A stretch of 64,000 nucleotides of DNA from Asparagopsis taxiformis. Lineage: Eukaryota > Rhodophyta > Florideophyceae > Bonnemaisoniales > Bonnemaisoniaceae. The translations under genes were made by a program, and so were the position numbers. Below the pieces are notes generated by a model. It did not search any database and was not told the DNA's origin. It worked only from the letters and a program-made list of their open reading frames with translations. Positions 11,170 to 20,751 of the stretch are shown piece after piece. The stretch's first letter is position 1, and every line of letters begins with the position of its first letter. The stretch spans positions 124,001 to 188,000 of the forward strand of contig JALQPE010002422.1 of assembly GCA_030407315.1 (NCBI GenBank). The letters run 5' to 3'.

Positions 11170-12369
11170 TCAAATATTTAGAGGAGATAACGAGAGGTAT
11201 TCTGCAATTGTAGGTGGGTTGCAGTCAAAATATTGACTTGTTTGCGAGCCATATATGCAAGTGTGGAAGTTGGTCAATATGCAGGCGCATGAATACCATA
11301 GAGCTACCGGAGATTTCGCCACTCTCATCTTCCGTGGAAAGTCGACGTGCGAAAAGTATTTCTTCACTTCATGAAATGCCCATTCTACAGTAATTCGTGC
11401 TGAGGACATCCTCCGATTGAACATAACTTCCTGTTCTGACATATTAGCTCCTAGAAACCCTACCATCATGTACGGCCTCAGCACGTAAGCAGAATCTGCA
11501 TAAACATAATATTGTCTCCCTTCTATGTGAAGAGAATTCTGTAGGCTCAGTTCAATTCCGGAGTTGCGAAATAGCGTAAGATCATGCCGACGTCCTTCAA
11601 CTGGACCGTATACATTGAAAAGAAGGCCATCAGGAAGGGTCAACGCTTAGAATTTCATGCAGTTCCGTCTTTTGTGCCCATTATATGTAGCTCTCTGCAT
11701 GATACCCTTTGGTTTGGATATGTATATGTTAGTTCCGTCGATAAAACCAATGCAACTATCGAGTGGGGCGCCACTTTCAAAGACTTTCGAAGCATACAGG
11801 CTTGCCCTTTCGTGGATGAACGATGAATGAAATTCGGTCACCAGATAGTTAAGTTGGGCGTGGAACATTTCCAGAGCGTAGTAGAATATCTCGCATAGAG
11901 CAGTACTTGATCTGAAGAATTCCTTCTCTAGATCTCTCCAGATTGACGGTGATGTAAGTCTTCGAATGACTACGCAGAGCGCTTCTGTTCCAGTAACCTT
12001 ATAACCCCCATTTTCTATTGTAAGCCAAATCCCGCTCCATTCGATCTCATCCAAGATCATGTTAAGCTCCTTCTTTCCGAATCGGAACCTCCTAAAACAC
12101 TCAAAGTCGTCCAGTGCTGCTAGATCGAAAGTACACGAATATATCATCGATTTACGCTCTTTTCGTAACATATAGTCCCCATACTCCTGTGAAACCTCTT
12201 GGAGAAACATTGCAACTCGGAGTTGATCATTCATGTTGCTGCTCCAAATTATCCCTAATAACCCAATAGCCACCCTTCTCAATGACCGTTTGATGGTATG
12301 TTGCCTCTGTGTTCGTACCCGATGCATGCCTACCCAATGGAAAATTTGATTACAAGGTTCACACAACAT
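11170..12369 (-). pseudogene. PIF/Harbinger DDE transposase, split by one in-frame stop
   Basis: A 400-codon minus-strand frame, the normal length for this enzyme, is interrupted once by TAA at 11647-11649. The upstream half (240 residues) has the helix-turn-helix-like N-terminus and the first catalytic Asp in GFIDGTNIYI (residue 211). The downstream half has the LYGP/GRRHDLTLF-type region, the second Asp in YADSAY and the third acidic residue in VEWAFHEVKKYF. Both halves are in the same frame and show no other damage, so the stop is a single recent lesion; family members usually have Gln at this place after the LKF/MKF residues. TATATAAG upstream at about 12393-12400 may be its promoter. The element is non-autonomous unless the stop is read through. 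Confidence 0.85.
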
Positions 12370-12513
12370 TATCGACGTACGTCTATTCCTCTCTTATATA
12401 CTTCCTCTCGTACCCGCTATGCCATTCTTAGCGATTCATATTCACCATCTATGCCCTTCTCCTTTCCAGTTCCCACAGGATCATGATCTGATGTACAGTG
12501 CACTGCAATATCA

Positions 12514-13442
12514 GTTCTTATGAAACTTGTATCAGTCATCCTTTCCAGCTAGGTACCCATTAATGGTGTATCTTGCTGATTAGTCTCTCTCCTTGTAATT
12601 TTTCCGGCTTGGTAGTTTGACACCTTCCTTCCTGTACATGTTGATTTCATCGTTTAGTAACACACCTTGAATTTCATTGCAAAGCTCTGTTGGCTGCATA
12701 TCTCTCCGTTGAGATTGTTTTGTATGCTGCAGTTGAGCCGCTTGCTCTTTTGCGCCCCCTTGGAGCAAATTCAGGCAGCTTTTGTTGCTCAGTCACCGAA
12801 GAGCTGAAATGTGACTCGCAACTTGAATAACACCCCTTCTATTCGCTCTGACATAGTTCTATTGAGCGTTGCTCGTGTTCAACCGATGATTGACTGCTGC
12901 CCTCCGGAATATACATATCGAACGACCTTCACTTGCATGATTCTATGACGTACAAGTCCGTGTTCCGTATACCAAGGAAATGTGCGTCATAGAATGATGC
13001 GTATTCGTAGATTTTGAACTCACCAGCACTTTTCAAGGTCCTTTCATAGTTTGGAGGCCTCGTATCTCGCTTTGACTGATCAGTCAAATGCGGAGAGGTT
13101 GCGGTTGTTTGGCTTAGGCAGCCAATCGCAAGAATTCGTCAATGGTAACCAGCCCCAGAGATATGTGAAATTTCGAGTGGCTCAGCTAATTTCAGCTCCG
13201 AGATCGCCGGATATCTGCCTTTACTCTCAACGCGTTACGGTGAAATTCTGTCACGCTACTTCTCTAAATTTTTCGAACATCAGGTATACTTTCACATTTC
13301 AACGTTTGAACTGTAAGAGCCTATTGCCGTTCCCCAGATTTCCGTATGATGAAAACAGGCTTCGTGCCAGCACCGCCCGCTCAGCAAAACTGTGCACAAA
13401 ATTTACCATGCAATTCCCATATGGGAACTTCAGAAATCGTCT
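12514..13442 (-). repeat. Harbinger right terminal inverted repeat
   Basis: 929 bp, inverted copy of 7662-8591. Near-identity of the two ends over more than 900 bp suggests recent activity or gene conversion between the ends. Confidence 0.9.
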
Positions 13443-13445
13443 AAT

Positions 13446-14063
13446 AGTACATAAAAAATATATTTGGCCCGTTCCTTCTTCCATCGATCCTGCTTCCATT
13501 GAAATCGACCATGAAAAAATGACAAGTGGCTCTTTTCCAATTGACATAAGTTGCTGTACGCTGCATAACCTCAAGACGAGCACACAATATACGCCTAATA
13601 TGACAACAATCCGGGTAGTCACTCAGTTTACATCCGCATCCACTAAACTTAAAACATCACTCATGTCTCCGTTCAGAAACCACTCTTCTGCGCAATCCAA
13701 TTCCAGTACCGCCGCCTCACAAACAACCGCCATCTTACCGCGCAACACCTCGAGACCTGCGAGTAAGCACCTCACACCATACCACTGCGCGGACGTGTCC
13801 ACCCTCGCCCCGCCAATAGCCACCGCTCGTTCACCATCATTCACATCTCTTCGTGTCCGCCTACAATGGGATTTGGCCGACTTGGAGACACCAATACTCC
13901 TCATATCTTCAATGCCCTCATATCATTCGCGTGCATACTCGCGAGGCGGATTCACCCCCAGACAAACGGTGATCGTATTGACAAGTGTACCACTCTATTG
14001 CAGCACTTGCATGTATTACAGTGATAAATCTCGCCTCAATGTCGCAGTAACATCTCGGTCTTG
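13446..14063. other. spacer before small peptide gene
   Basis: About 620 bp with no supported gene. A minus-strand 93-codon frame (13623-13904) has no recognisable feature. Confidence 0.5.
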
Positions 14064-14071
14064 TATAAATA
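14064..14071 (+). promoter_or_regulatory. TATA box (TATAAATA)
   Basis: Located 85 bp before the ATG of the small secreted peptide gene, the same spacing as at the other secreted-protein genes in the window. Confidence 0.6.
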
Positions 14072-14148
14072 CCGTGCACATACAAACACATGTACACTTT
14101 TGTTTAGTGAGACAAAATCCTTCATCCATATCCAACCATCACTCAACC

Positions 14149-14340
14149 ATGAAAATACTATCCTTCTTCATCCTCGTTATTCTATCCGCGCTCATCTCTG
14201 CTGCTGCGGTGATGAAACCTATCGCTGCTGGACAGTTGCCAGACCCTGCAGGCAGGGTCCCGGCTTATTGTAAAATCGTATGCGCCTATATTTCTCCTGG
14301 ACATTGCTGGCATGTCTACCCAGAATGTACCAGTTACTGA
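14149..14340 (+). CDS. small secreted four-cysteine peptide
   Basis: 63 residues. Residues 1-20 are a clear signal peptide (MKILSFFILVILSALISAAA). The mature part of about 43 residues has four cysteines in CKIVC...C...C spacing and is rich in Pro, Tyr and His near the C-terminus, which suggests a disulfide-bonded extracellular peptide. The ATG at 14149 was chosen because it begins the signal sequence and lies 85 bp after a TATA box. A longer frame open from 13051 runs through the transposon end and is fortuitous. No family is recognised. A defence or signalling peptide is possible but unproven. Confidence 0.6.
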   Translation: MKILSFFILVILSALISAAAVMKPIAAGQLPDPAGRVPAYCKIVCAYISPGHCWHVYPECTSY

Positions 14341-15612
14341 CCATGATGCCATAGGCTTTGGCAAAACGGCAGTGTGGTCTGTGTTGCCAATCTTCCCACT
14401 CATCTCGTTTCCTTGCAGCATTGGTTTGCTGGCATATCGATTTGTTACAATGTGATAATTCAATACGCAATTTCATGTGATGGTAAAGAACAGAAGTTTC
14501 ATTAAACTATATTGATTTGGTAGCCCTTGTGCGCTGATACAAAACCAAGTGAGAGAGGACATCGAGAACACAAACTGCGTGACTCAGGTTCGCAATTAAT
14601 GGAGGTTTGGAGATATTCTTTGTTGTAGTGTGATGCTCTGCGTCATGCGAACGAAGTGAACAGGTTTCGAAACGCGGGTCAGATCAGATTGTGAGTCCAA
14701 GTAAACGTGCACCATGATTGTGTCGTGGAAAGGATCCTCGCTTTATTCTACTGTGGATTGCATGATGATGTCAAAATTATCTCCAGGTATGTAAGCAATC
14801 ATTACATCGTCCCTACGTTGTCTGCAAGTATGCCTGTTTTCCGCTTTCACTATGCATGAAGTTACGTCATATCTTCACGGGTCCTGCCGTAGAGGAAATC
14901 TATGATGAAAATGATTTGCCCCATATGCAGGAGAAGGCGTACGTGGCGGGGGAAATCATGGGCTAGCATGGGCTGTAAACGGGAGCGGATGAAGACAAGG
15001 GGCTGTGGATCATGCTTGCCACACTTGTCTGGCAAGAGATGGAAGAACAGCACAGCTGTATTGTTGCAAAGTATCAAACTTGTCTTCTATTCGGGCAATC
15101 TGCAGGTAACGCGTGGCTCATCGATGCGTAGACTAACACAGCCAAGCACGATGAGCCACAGTTGGGATGATTCTTGATCTCTGAAAAATAAACCAATTTA
15201 ACATTTACACTGCAGCCACCAGTCAAAACCACCCAAGTGTACCCGGATATATCCCCCATTCAGCGTATCGCACTCGCGTCGGACGGTCACGACTGATATC
15301 GCCAAGTCTCATTTTGATCCAGCGAGCGCCGTCGACGAGCAACGATCCATTTCGTCCCGCTGCATGTCCGATGCGTTTCAAGCGCAACAAAAACTCCCAA
15401 TTCACACAAAGCCATTGAAATCACAAGCGCGTCATTCATGCAATGCATCGTTTTCTCTCGCTCAGCTAGAGATTTAATCAAACAATGCTACAAACTTCTG
15501 TATCGACAATGCGACCAATACATTTCACACCACACCCGTGTCTTGCCAGCGACCCAGCACGGCTTCATGAGCATTCCAACCAGTTGCAATGCATGTACAT
15601 GGACGCGCCATA
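14341..15612. other. intergenic, possible decayed coding relic near 14.9-15.2 kb
   Basis: The plus-strand frame around 14886-15175 reads as protein-like segments (GPAVEEIYDENDLPHMQEK, then LWIMLATLVWQEMEEQ) interrupted by several stops. It may be a dead gene or transposase fragment. Nothing else was seen. Confidence 0.3.
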
Positions 15613-17346
15613 TCACACCAGCAATTCATTCGCAAATCGCTCCGCAAGAGCTGCACTTTCGCCCGCATGAACGAGATATGGCATACATTTGGCGCATTTC
15701 TCGACTTCGTTCACAAGTTCCTTCTGCAGATGCACCAGCAATGGATTGGCCAGTACCACGCTCGGCCACAAATTATGATCGTTTCGTTCACTGTCCTTGG
15801 TGGTCAATTGCAGCATCAGTTTGCGAAGATTGGGGTTATGCACTTGAATGCAGCGCAATGTGGCTGTGTGCGCCTTGAGAACGGAGAGTGCATTGGGAAA
15901 TACATTGAGTGCGTAACGAAACACCAACGCATTTTGCTTCATGGATTTCAGACAACTTTCCGTAAATTCCTTGGCTGCTTCCGCGCTCAAATTTGAACGC
16001 CGCTCTTTCAAACTATCCACATGCAATTCCTTGAGATTGTTCAGCTTTGTCACTGCGCTAATCAACGACTCCAGGTCCGATTCCTGGCCATGACGTCTTC
16101 GATCGCGTCCAAATCCCGGCGGGCAGTGGACGATAAGTTGCTGCAGCGAATCGTTGTACATGGTGCACAAAGCTTGCAGACTCGTGAGACTGGACGGTAA
16201 AATGGTTAGTTCGAGACATTGCAACGGAAGATGTACCCTGAGTAACCGTGACAGCGTTTCCGCGAGATGCACAAAGCGCAGCGAACATGCCAGACGTTGC
16301 GCGCCTACAATTTGGCACGCCGTTGAAATATGGCTCAGTTCGCGTTCGGCTATTCGGGAGAAGAAGTTGTCACTCGTGTAGTCTTGACCTGTACTACATT
16401 GGCCTCCGTTGGTGAGCGAAATCATCTGCAGTTTTGGACATGATTCGGCAAATGACTCCAGAACGGTCGCCGATGAATCGCCATCCCAGTCGAAGAGGCG
16501 TAAATTTGGAAATGCAACGGCAAAGTGTGGCGAGACTGATGCGGCGAAACAATCACCTTGACAACTGTGTAAGATACGCAAGTGTGTCACTGTTGGCATA
16601 AGCAAATCGCTCGCATCAACGGCAGGTGCGACAATATTGAACAACGCTAGACGTTGTATGCGAGGTGCTGAGCAAATGTCTGCCAGAATTTTAGTCAACA
16701 GATCAGTATTGGGTTCTGAAAATTTGCCGGTGAGCTTGAATGACGTCAGCATTGGAAACTGCACATCCTCAAACGCATGTTGAAAGGCGACATGCAATGG
16801 TAATGCCAGTGATTCAATTCGCGCTGCCAAATTACGAACAATGGATTGCGAGTAACTGACGAGCTCGCGAGCGTGATGGTCTTTCAGCGCAGCCGAGTAC
16901 ACGGGCAATTTGCACAAATCGAGTACGATCAAAGCTGGGAACGTGCAATTCGCAAGACAACGTGGAATACCAAGCGGATCCTCCCTTGTGTAGCGCATAT
17001 CGCAACGACAGTCACTACGCGCCACAAAGCTCTCCACAACGGGCGCACATACCAGCAGCCAAGACGAACGCGCCGGCGAGATTGCAAACTGATCCAGATG
17101 AATGGCACGCCCGGCCAGCGCGGTAGACAGTGCGGTTGCGAAGGAGCGCGCGATCAGGGCATTTGGGAGTAACGCGGATGGTAGCGGCGCTACATGGTGA
17201 CGCCATGGATAGCCGGCGATTGCCCACGGACAGGGACAGGGACTGGACGGGTAGAGTCGGTTGAATTGGTGTAGATGGTGCGGATATGCGTAATGAAATA
17301 TTCGTGCGAGAATGTGATGCGGCAGGTCGGTTAGATGTTTTGACAT
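15613..17346 (-). CDS. F-box protein with leucine-rich C-terminal region
   Basis: 577 residues. The N-terminus (about residues 4-45, LTDLPHHILARIFHYAYP) is a typical F-box start, the segment that binds Skp1 in SCF ubiquitin ligases. The rest consists of irregular Leu-rich stretches with repeated hydrophobic strands and L-L-x-L spacing, as in F-box/LRR substrate receptors. Substrate is unknown. The gene is divergent from the deacetylase-family gene, with about 220 bp between starts, so the two may share a promoter region. No transit or signal peptide. Start is the first ATG of the frame, placed exactly before the F-box. Confidence 0.7.
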   Translation of the reverse strand: MSKHLTDLPHHILARIFHYAYPHHLHQFNRLYPSSPCPCPWAIAGYPWRHHVAPLPSALLPNALIARSFATALSTALAGRAIHLDQFAISPARSSWLLVCAPVVESFVARSDCRCDMRYTREDPLGIPRCLANCTFPALIVLDLCKLPVYSAALKDHHARELVSYSQSIVRNLAARIESLALPLHVAFQHAFEDVQFPMLTSFKLTGKFSEPNTDLLTKILADICSAPRIQRLALFNIVAPAVDASDLLMPTVTHLRILHSCQGDCFAASVSPHFAVAFPNLRLFDWDGDSSATVLESFAESCPKLQMISLTNGGQCSTGQDYTSDNFFSRIAERELSHISTACQIVGAQRLACSLRFVHLAETLSRLLRVHLPLQCLELTILPSSLTSLQALCTMYNDSLQQLIVHCPPGFGRDRRRHGQESDLESLISAVTKLNNLKELHVDSLKERRSNLSAEAAKEFTESCLKSMKQNALVFRYALNVFPNALSVLKAHTATLRCIQVHNPNLRKLMLQLTTKDSERNDHNLWPSVVLANPLLVHLQKELVNEVEKCAKCMPYLVHAGESAALAERFANELLV

Positions 17347-17565
17347 GGTTGGGTTTGGTGCACTGGCGACGAGCGCGGACGTTACATGATTGTTGGTGTT
17401 GGTGTGTTGGTGATGGTTGCAGCAATGACACGCTTTCTACTCGCCAGCGACATATTTTTTGTGCGATGATTTGCATTTCGTTGGTTGAAAAATAACGATC
17501 GCCTGATCTCGTGTTGGCAATTCAAAACCGACACAGAACACTATTGTGCCACAATCTTTCATGCA

Positions 17566-18615
17566 ATGACTCTCACAAACGCCTTCCTTCCCAGCGCCGC
17601 CATCACTTCCAAAGCGCGCCGAAGTATTTCACCATGCTCCTATACCTGTTCTGCAACGACAACCATCACGCGTCGCATGCCAATTCTCTACACGCCCAAT
17701 TTTCTCAAGCACCGCCCGCCCGTTGGACGTGCGCACCCGGAATGTCCGCAGCGACTGCAGGTGTGCGTCGACGCGCTGAAAAACAGCGATGAAATCTCGC
17801 ACCTTTTGGACTGGACGACGCCCAACGCTCTGGACGGCAATCGCGAACAGGTATTAGAAGCCGTACGAGCCGTACACACATTCGGCGACTATCTCGACGA
17901 TCTTGAGCGAATATCCAAACGAGGCGGCGGCATGCTCGACGAAGATACCTACGTATCACCGGATAGTTTCCACATAGCGCTTCTAGCCGCCAGCACTTGG
18001 ATGCAGGCCGTTGATCTCGTACAAGACACACGTGCGGCCTGGGCGCTGGTGCGTCCGCCGGGGCATCACGCGCTACCCGCAACAGGCATGGGCTTCTGTT
18101 TGTTATCCAACGCGGCAATTGCGGCCAAATACGCACTGGAGAGCGGGTGCGATAATGTGGCCATACTGGATTTCGACGTGCATCACGGCAACGGAACGGA
18201 GCGCTGCGTCAGTGGCAGCGAGCGCATTCGCTACGCGTCGTCGCATCAATGGCCGTTGTTTCCGAACAGTGGCGTCGAAGGCACGGGCAAATCCAATGTG
18301 TTGAATGTGAATTTGGAGGAGGGCGCCGGATTCGACGCGTATGAGGAGAGATTTGCGCAGGAGATGTTGCCGTTTCTGTTGGAGGATGAGCCCGATTTGG
18401 TGATTGTGTCAGCCGGCTTTGATGCATTGGCAACCGATCCGTTGGCGCAGTTGCAGTTTCTGCCCGCCGATTATCGCAAGATTACAAAGCTGTTGATGAA
18501 GGCTGTTGGCGAGCAGACAAAGCTGGTATTCGGCCTCGAAGGCGGATATCATCTCGGCGAGGACGGACTTGGTGACGCGGTGCGTGAGTGTATCGCGGGA
18601 TACTGTATTGCGTAG
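17566..18615 (+). CDS. class II histone deacetylase family enzyme, probably organellar
   Basis: 349 residues from this start. The Zn-dependent deacetylase fold is complete: PPGHHA with the catalytic His pair, DFDVHHGNGT with zinc ligands, SAGFDAL with the third zinc Asp, and LEGGYH. Family members remove acetyl groups from lysines or small acetylated compounds. The first ~37 residues are rich in Ser, Thr, Ala and Arg with almost no acidic residues, like a plastid or mitochondrial transit peptide; the core begins near MPILYTPNF. Plant plastid HDA14 is a possible functional parallel. The frame is open from 17485, and a shorter product from the ATG before PILYTPNF would be cytosolic. Confidence 0.8.
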   Translation: MTLTNAFLPSAAITSKARRSISPCSYTCSATTTITRRMPILYTPNFLKHRPPVGRAHPECPQRLQVCVDALKNSDEISHLLDWTTPNALDGNREQVLEAVRAVHTFGDYLDDLERISKRGGGMLDEDTYVSPDSFHIALLAASTWMQAVDLVQDTRAAWALVRPPGHHALPATGMGFCLLSNAAIAAKYALESGCDNVAILDFDVHHGNGTERCVSGSERIRYASSHQWPLFPNSGVEGTGKSNVLNVNLEEGAGFDAYEERFAQEMLPFLLEDEPDLVIVSAGFDALATDPLAQLQFLPADYRKITKLLMKAVGEQTKLVFGLEGGYHLGEDGLGDAVRECIAGYCIA

Positions 18616-18815
18616 TGTTGATTTTAGGTGGAAAATTGGGCTATTTTCGGTCGAGCACAAATGCCGTCAGTACGTATCGATAGAAGACAGATCAGATGGA
18701 CATCCAGTTGAATTTCAAGCCAATAGTACGTCTACACACCACCGCAGCCTCGTGCATATATGTTTTCCTCGGCACTGGTAAGAGATTGCGAGCCTGCAGC
18801 CATTCGTCGAGTGTG

Positions 18816-18842
18816 ACCCTCGACTTGAGCTCAGTATATAAA
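18816..18842 (+). promoter_or_regulatory. family S promoter block plus TATA box (copy 1)
   Basis: Reads ACCCTCGACTTGAGCTCAG followed by TATATAAA at 18835-18842. The same CCTCGACT-xx-AGCT block stands just upstream of the TATA box at two other family S genes. A looser upstream match (CGAGCCTGCAGCC) is also shared. Probably a transcription-factor site or part of the core promoter. Confidence 0.6.
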
Positions 18843-18924
18843 TTTGGGTTCGGTAGACTTCGTATGAAAGTATGCCATAATCACATACCGATTTCATATT
18901 CTGCATAGTATTCCAGCCGTTGCA

Positions 18925-19374
18925 ATGATGATCAGACGTTCTGCTCCTATAGTTGTTCTTCTACTCTCTTTTTCACTAATCCTCTCTGTCGAGGGGGCGA
19001 GGTTTCAGATAGTGGAAGCGTTAAAAAAGGGAGGTCCATCGAAATGGAAGCGAGGAGTTGTTATTCCCAAAAACCGCACGTTTAGAATCTGCAGAGATAC
19101 TCTACAACGCAACTTTACTCTTCTATGTCTTCCAGACAACAAAAAGCGCCGAGCAAAAATAGCCAAGTTTGAAATTAACAACGGTCAATTCACTGAGACT
19201 CTGCCACCCCAAACGAAGCAGCCGTTCGTTCTCACGGGGCAACGGAATGGAATGGCGCTTGCGTGGGCGAGTGAACTCGACACAGCCAGGGTCCTTTGTG
19301 TCCTTGACAACGGCGAGCGCGTTGTCGCCAATATCAAATATACCTGTCGCTCTGGCGGCGATCGTCTCTTTTGA
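18925..19374 (+). CDS. secreted four-Cys protein, family S copy 1
   Basis: 149 residues. Residues 1-24 are a signal peptide ending near VEGA. The mature part begins ARFQIVEAL and has four cysteines at 56, 68, 125 and 141 (spacing 12/57/16), the blocks WKRGVVIPKNRTFRIC, QPFVLTGQRNGMALAW and LDNGERVVANI, and a C-terminal CRSGGDRLF. Predicted mostly beta. NRT and NFT are possible N-glycosylation sites. Very similar genes lie at 49664 and 50672, and the N-terminal domain of the protein at 62280-63500 keeps the same cysteine spacing. No known family is recognised. An extracellular, possibly carbohydrate-binding role is inferred only from secretion and fold type. Confidence 0.75.
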   Translation: MMIRRSAPIVVLLLSFSLILSVEGARFQIVEALKKGGPSKWKRGVVIPKNRTFRICRDTLQRNFTLLCLPDNKKRRAKIAKFEINNGQFTETLPPQTKQPFVLTGQRNGMALAWASELDTARVLCVLDNGERVVANIKYTCRSGGDRLF

Positions 19375-19772
19375 GCCCGAGCCGATAGATTCTATTGTCG
19401 TATCATAGCCACACTAAATCCATAATTTGTAGCTCCGCAGGTAGAAGTTAGAGATAGCGGAAATGTATTTTCGTTCCCCGAACCCCTCGAGGAGTACTTG
19501 TAATGTCGTCTGCGGAGATGGCACGCCTCGCTGTACCGAGCAGACGTACTATTTCAGCCATGTTCGCTGAAACAAAATGTTCTGGTCACCTGGTGCTTTG
19601 TCTTGTTCTGTAGTCCCATTTGGATACTTCAACGTCCGGTAGAACTTTACAGTAAATGCGTGGTAATTATGCAAAAACTATAAAACTTTTAGTTATTCAA
19701 TTCAACCTGGGGCGTGCGGTAACACACCTGAGGTTGGCAGCACAGCGATCATACTTCAATCTGTACTACTTT
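19375..19772. other. 3' flank of family S copy 1, no gene seen
   Basis: About 400 bp between the gene and the copia insertion. No coding or repeat signal noticed. Confidence 0.6.
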
Positions 19773-19778
19773 CATAAT

Positions 19779-20751
19779 ACTAGAACCCGAGAAAAAGATG
19801 ATAGTCGTCGCAGCAGTGTACCACTTTGCTGACTTGATTTACTGAAAGTAGTGCATGTAGTAGGTAGAAAATCCGCAAAGCGGCAAAACCACCCTACAGG
19901 TGTCCCGAGCCTCGATAGCGTGGTAGAGCAAGCGAATCTTGCGTCAACCGCCAATAGCGAGTATACCACGAAAGGTCTTCCGGTAATGCCGGGTGAAGGT
20001 TGGGGGTGCTCACGCACGAAGTGCGTATTGATGGAGCGAAAGACGTAACCCGTCGAGCTGTATAGCTAAAGCTAATTCGTCCTGGAAGGATAGAATAGAG
20101 CAATGCGAACACTGTTCAGTGGAGTCGTAAATTCCACGTGAGTTTACGTTACCTCTAAAGGTTAAGCACTCTGGCTAATCCAGAGGCATTTTATACTAAA
20201 CTAAGTTACTGTAAACAGTTAGGGTAGGTAGACAGTTAGGAATAAATATCCTTATGTGCACCAATCAGATCCCTGATTATGGCGACTGCGGGAGCCCGCG
20301 AGATCACCGACTGTTAGTGTTACAGTGTGAAGTTAGCTGAGTCAGCTTAGTTAAAATTTTCCCCTTGTGGGGTCTTTAGTTGTCCCAATGGGTCCCTATC
20401 CCTCACTGGTCTGAGGTACAGAGAGGCTGTTTCCATTGGTTATTCCCGAACCGGGGTCGTCCAATAGGATGTCGACAAAACCCCACCAGGGCAGACCACT
20501 CCGTGGTATGACAGTGCAGACTAAATATGTACTTATAGCAAGGCAAGATCGTAGAAACAATAAAGGGAAAGTAGAGAATAGAATTGTATCGAATAAAGGA
20601 AAGGAAAGTAGTGAATAGAACTGTACCGAACAATTCCTCAGAGCAAATTGTTTCCGCAACGGAACGGTCACTGAACAAATTGGGAAGGAAGGAATCATTG
20701 TTGGAATAACTGTAATCCTCAGTGCGCCGTGATAATGTTTCGTCTACGACA
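19779..20751 (-). repeat. copia 3' LTR, split by a solo LTR
   Basis: About 310 bp of LTR once the inserted solo LTR (19856-20513 plus 5-bp duplication) is removed. Nearly identical to 25861-26173. Confidence 0.85.
19856..20513. mobile_element. solo LTR, family A copy 1
   Basis: 658 bp starting TGTAGTAGGTAGAAAATCC and ending GGTATGACA, flanked by the 5-bp duplication GTGCA (19851-19855 and 20514-20518). It is homologous to 46526-47218. No internal region is present, so this is the product of LTR-LTR recombination. Confidence 0.85.

Larger units (their letters stand above)
7662..13442. mobile_element. PIF/Harbinger DNA transposon, complete, 5.78 kb
   Basis: Long inverted ends (7662-8591 and 12514-13442) enclose two opposed genes: a Myb-like accessory gene on the plus strand and a DDE transposase on the minus strand. 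This two-gene layout is typical of the PIF/Harbinger superfamily. The ends begin AGACGATTTCTGAAGTTCCC. The 3-bp sequence AAT flanks both ends (7659-7661 and 13443-13445) and fits the 3-bp target duplication of the family, although TTA/TAA is more usual. Confidence 0.85.

Noticed and set aside
13623..13904. 93-codon minus-strand frame
   Set aside because: No signal peptide, promoter or recognisable domain. Length is compatible with chance.
13051..14340. 429-codon plus-strand open frame
   Set aside because: It begins inside the Harbinger right inverted repeat and is repeated in part on the other end. Only its last 63 codons, with their own TATA box and signal peptide, look like a gene.
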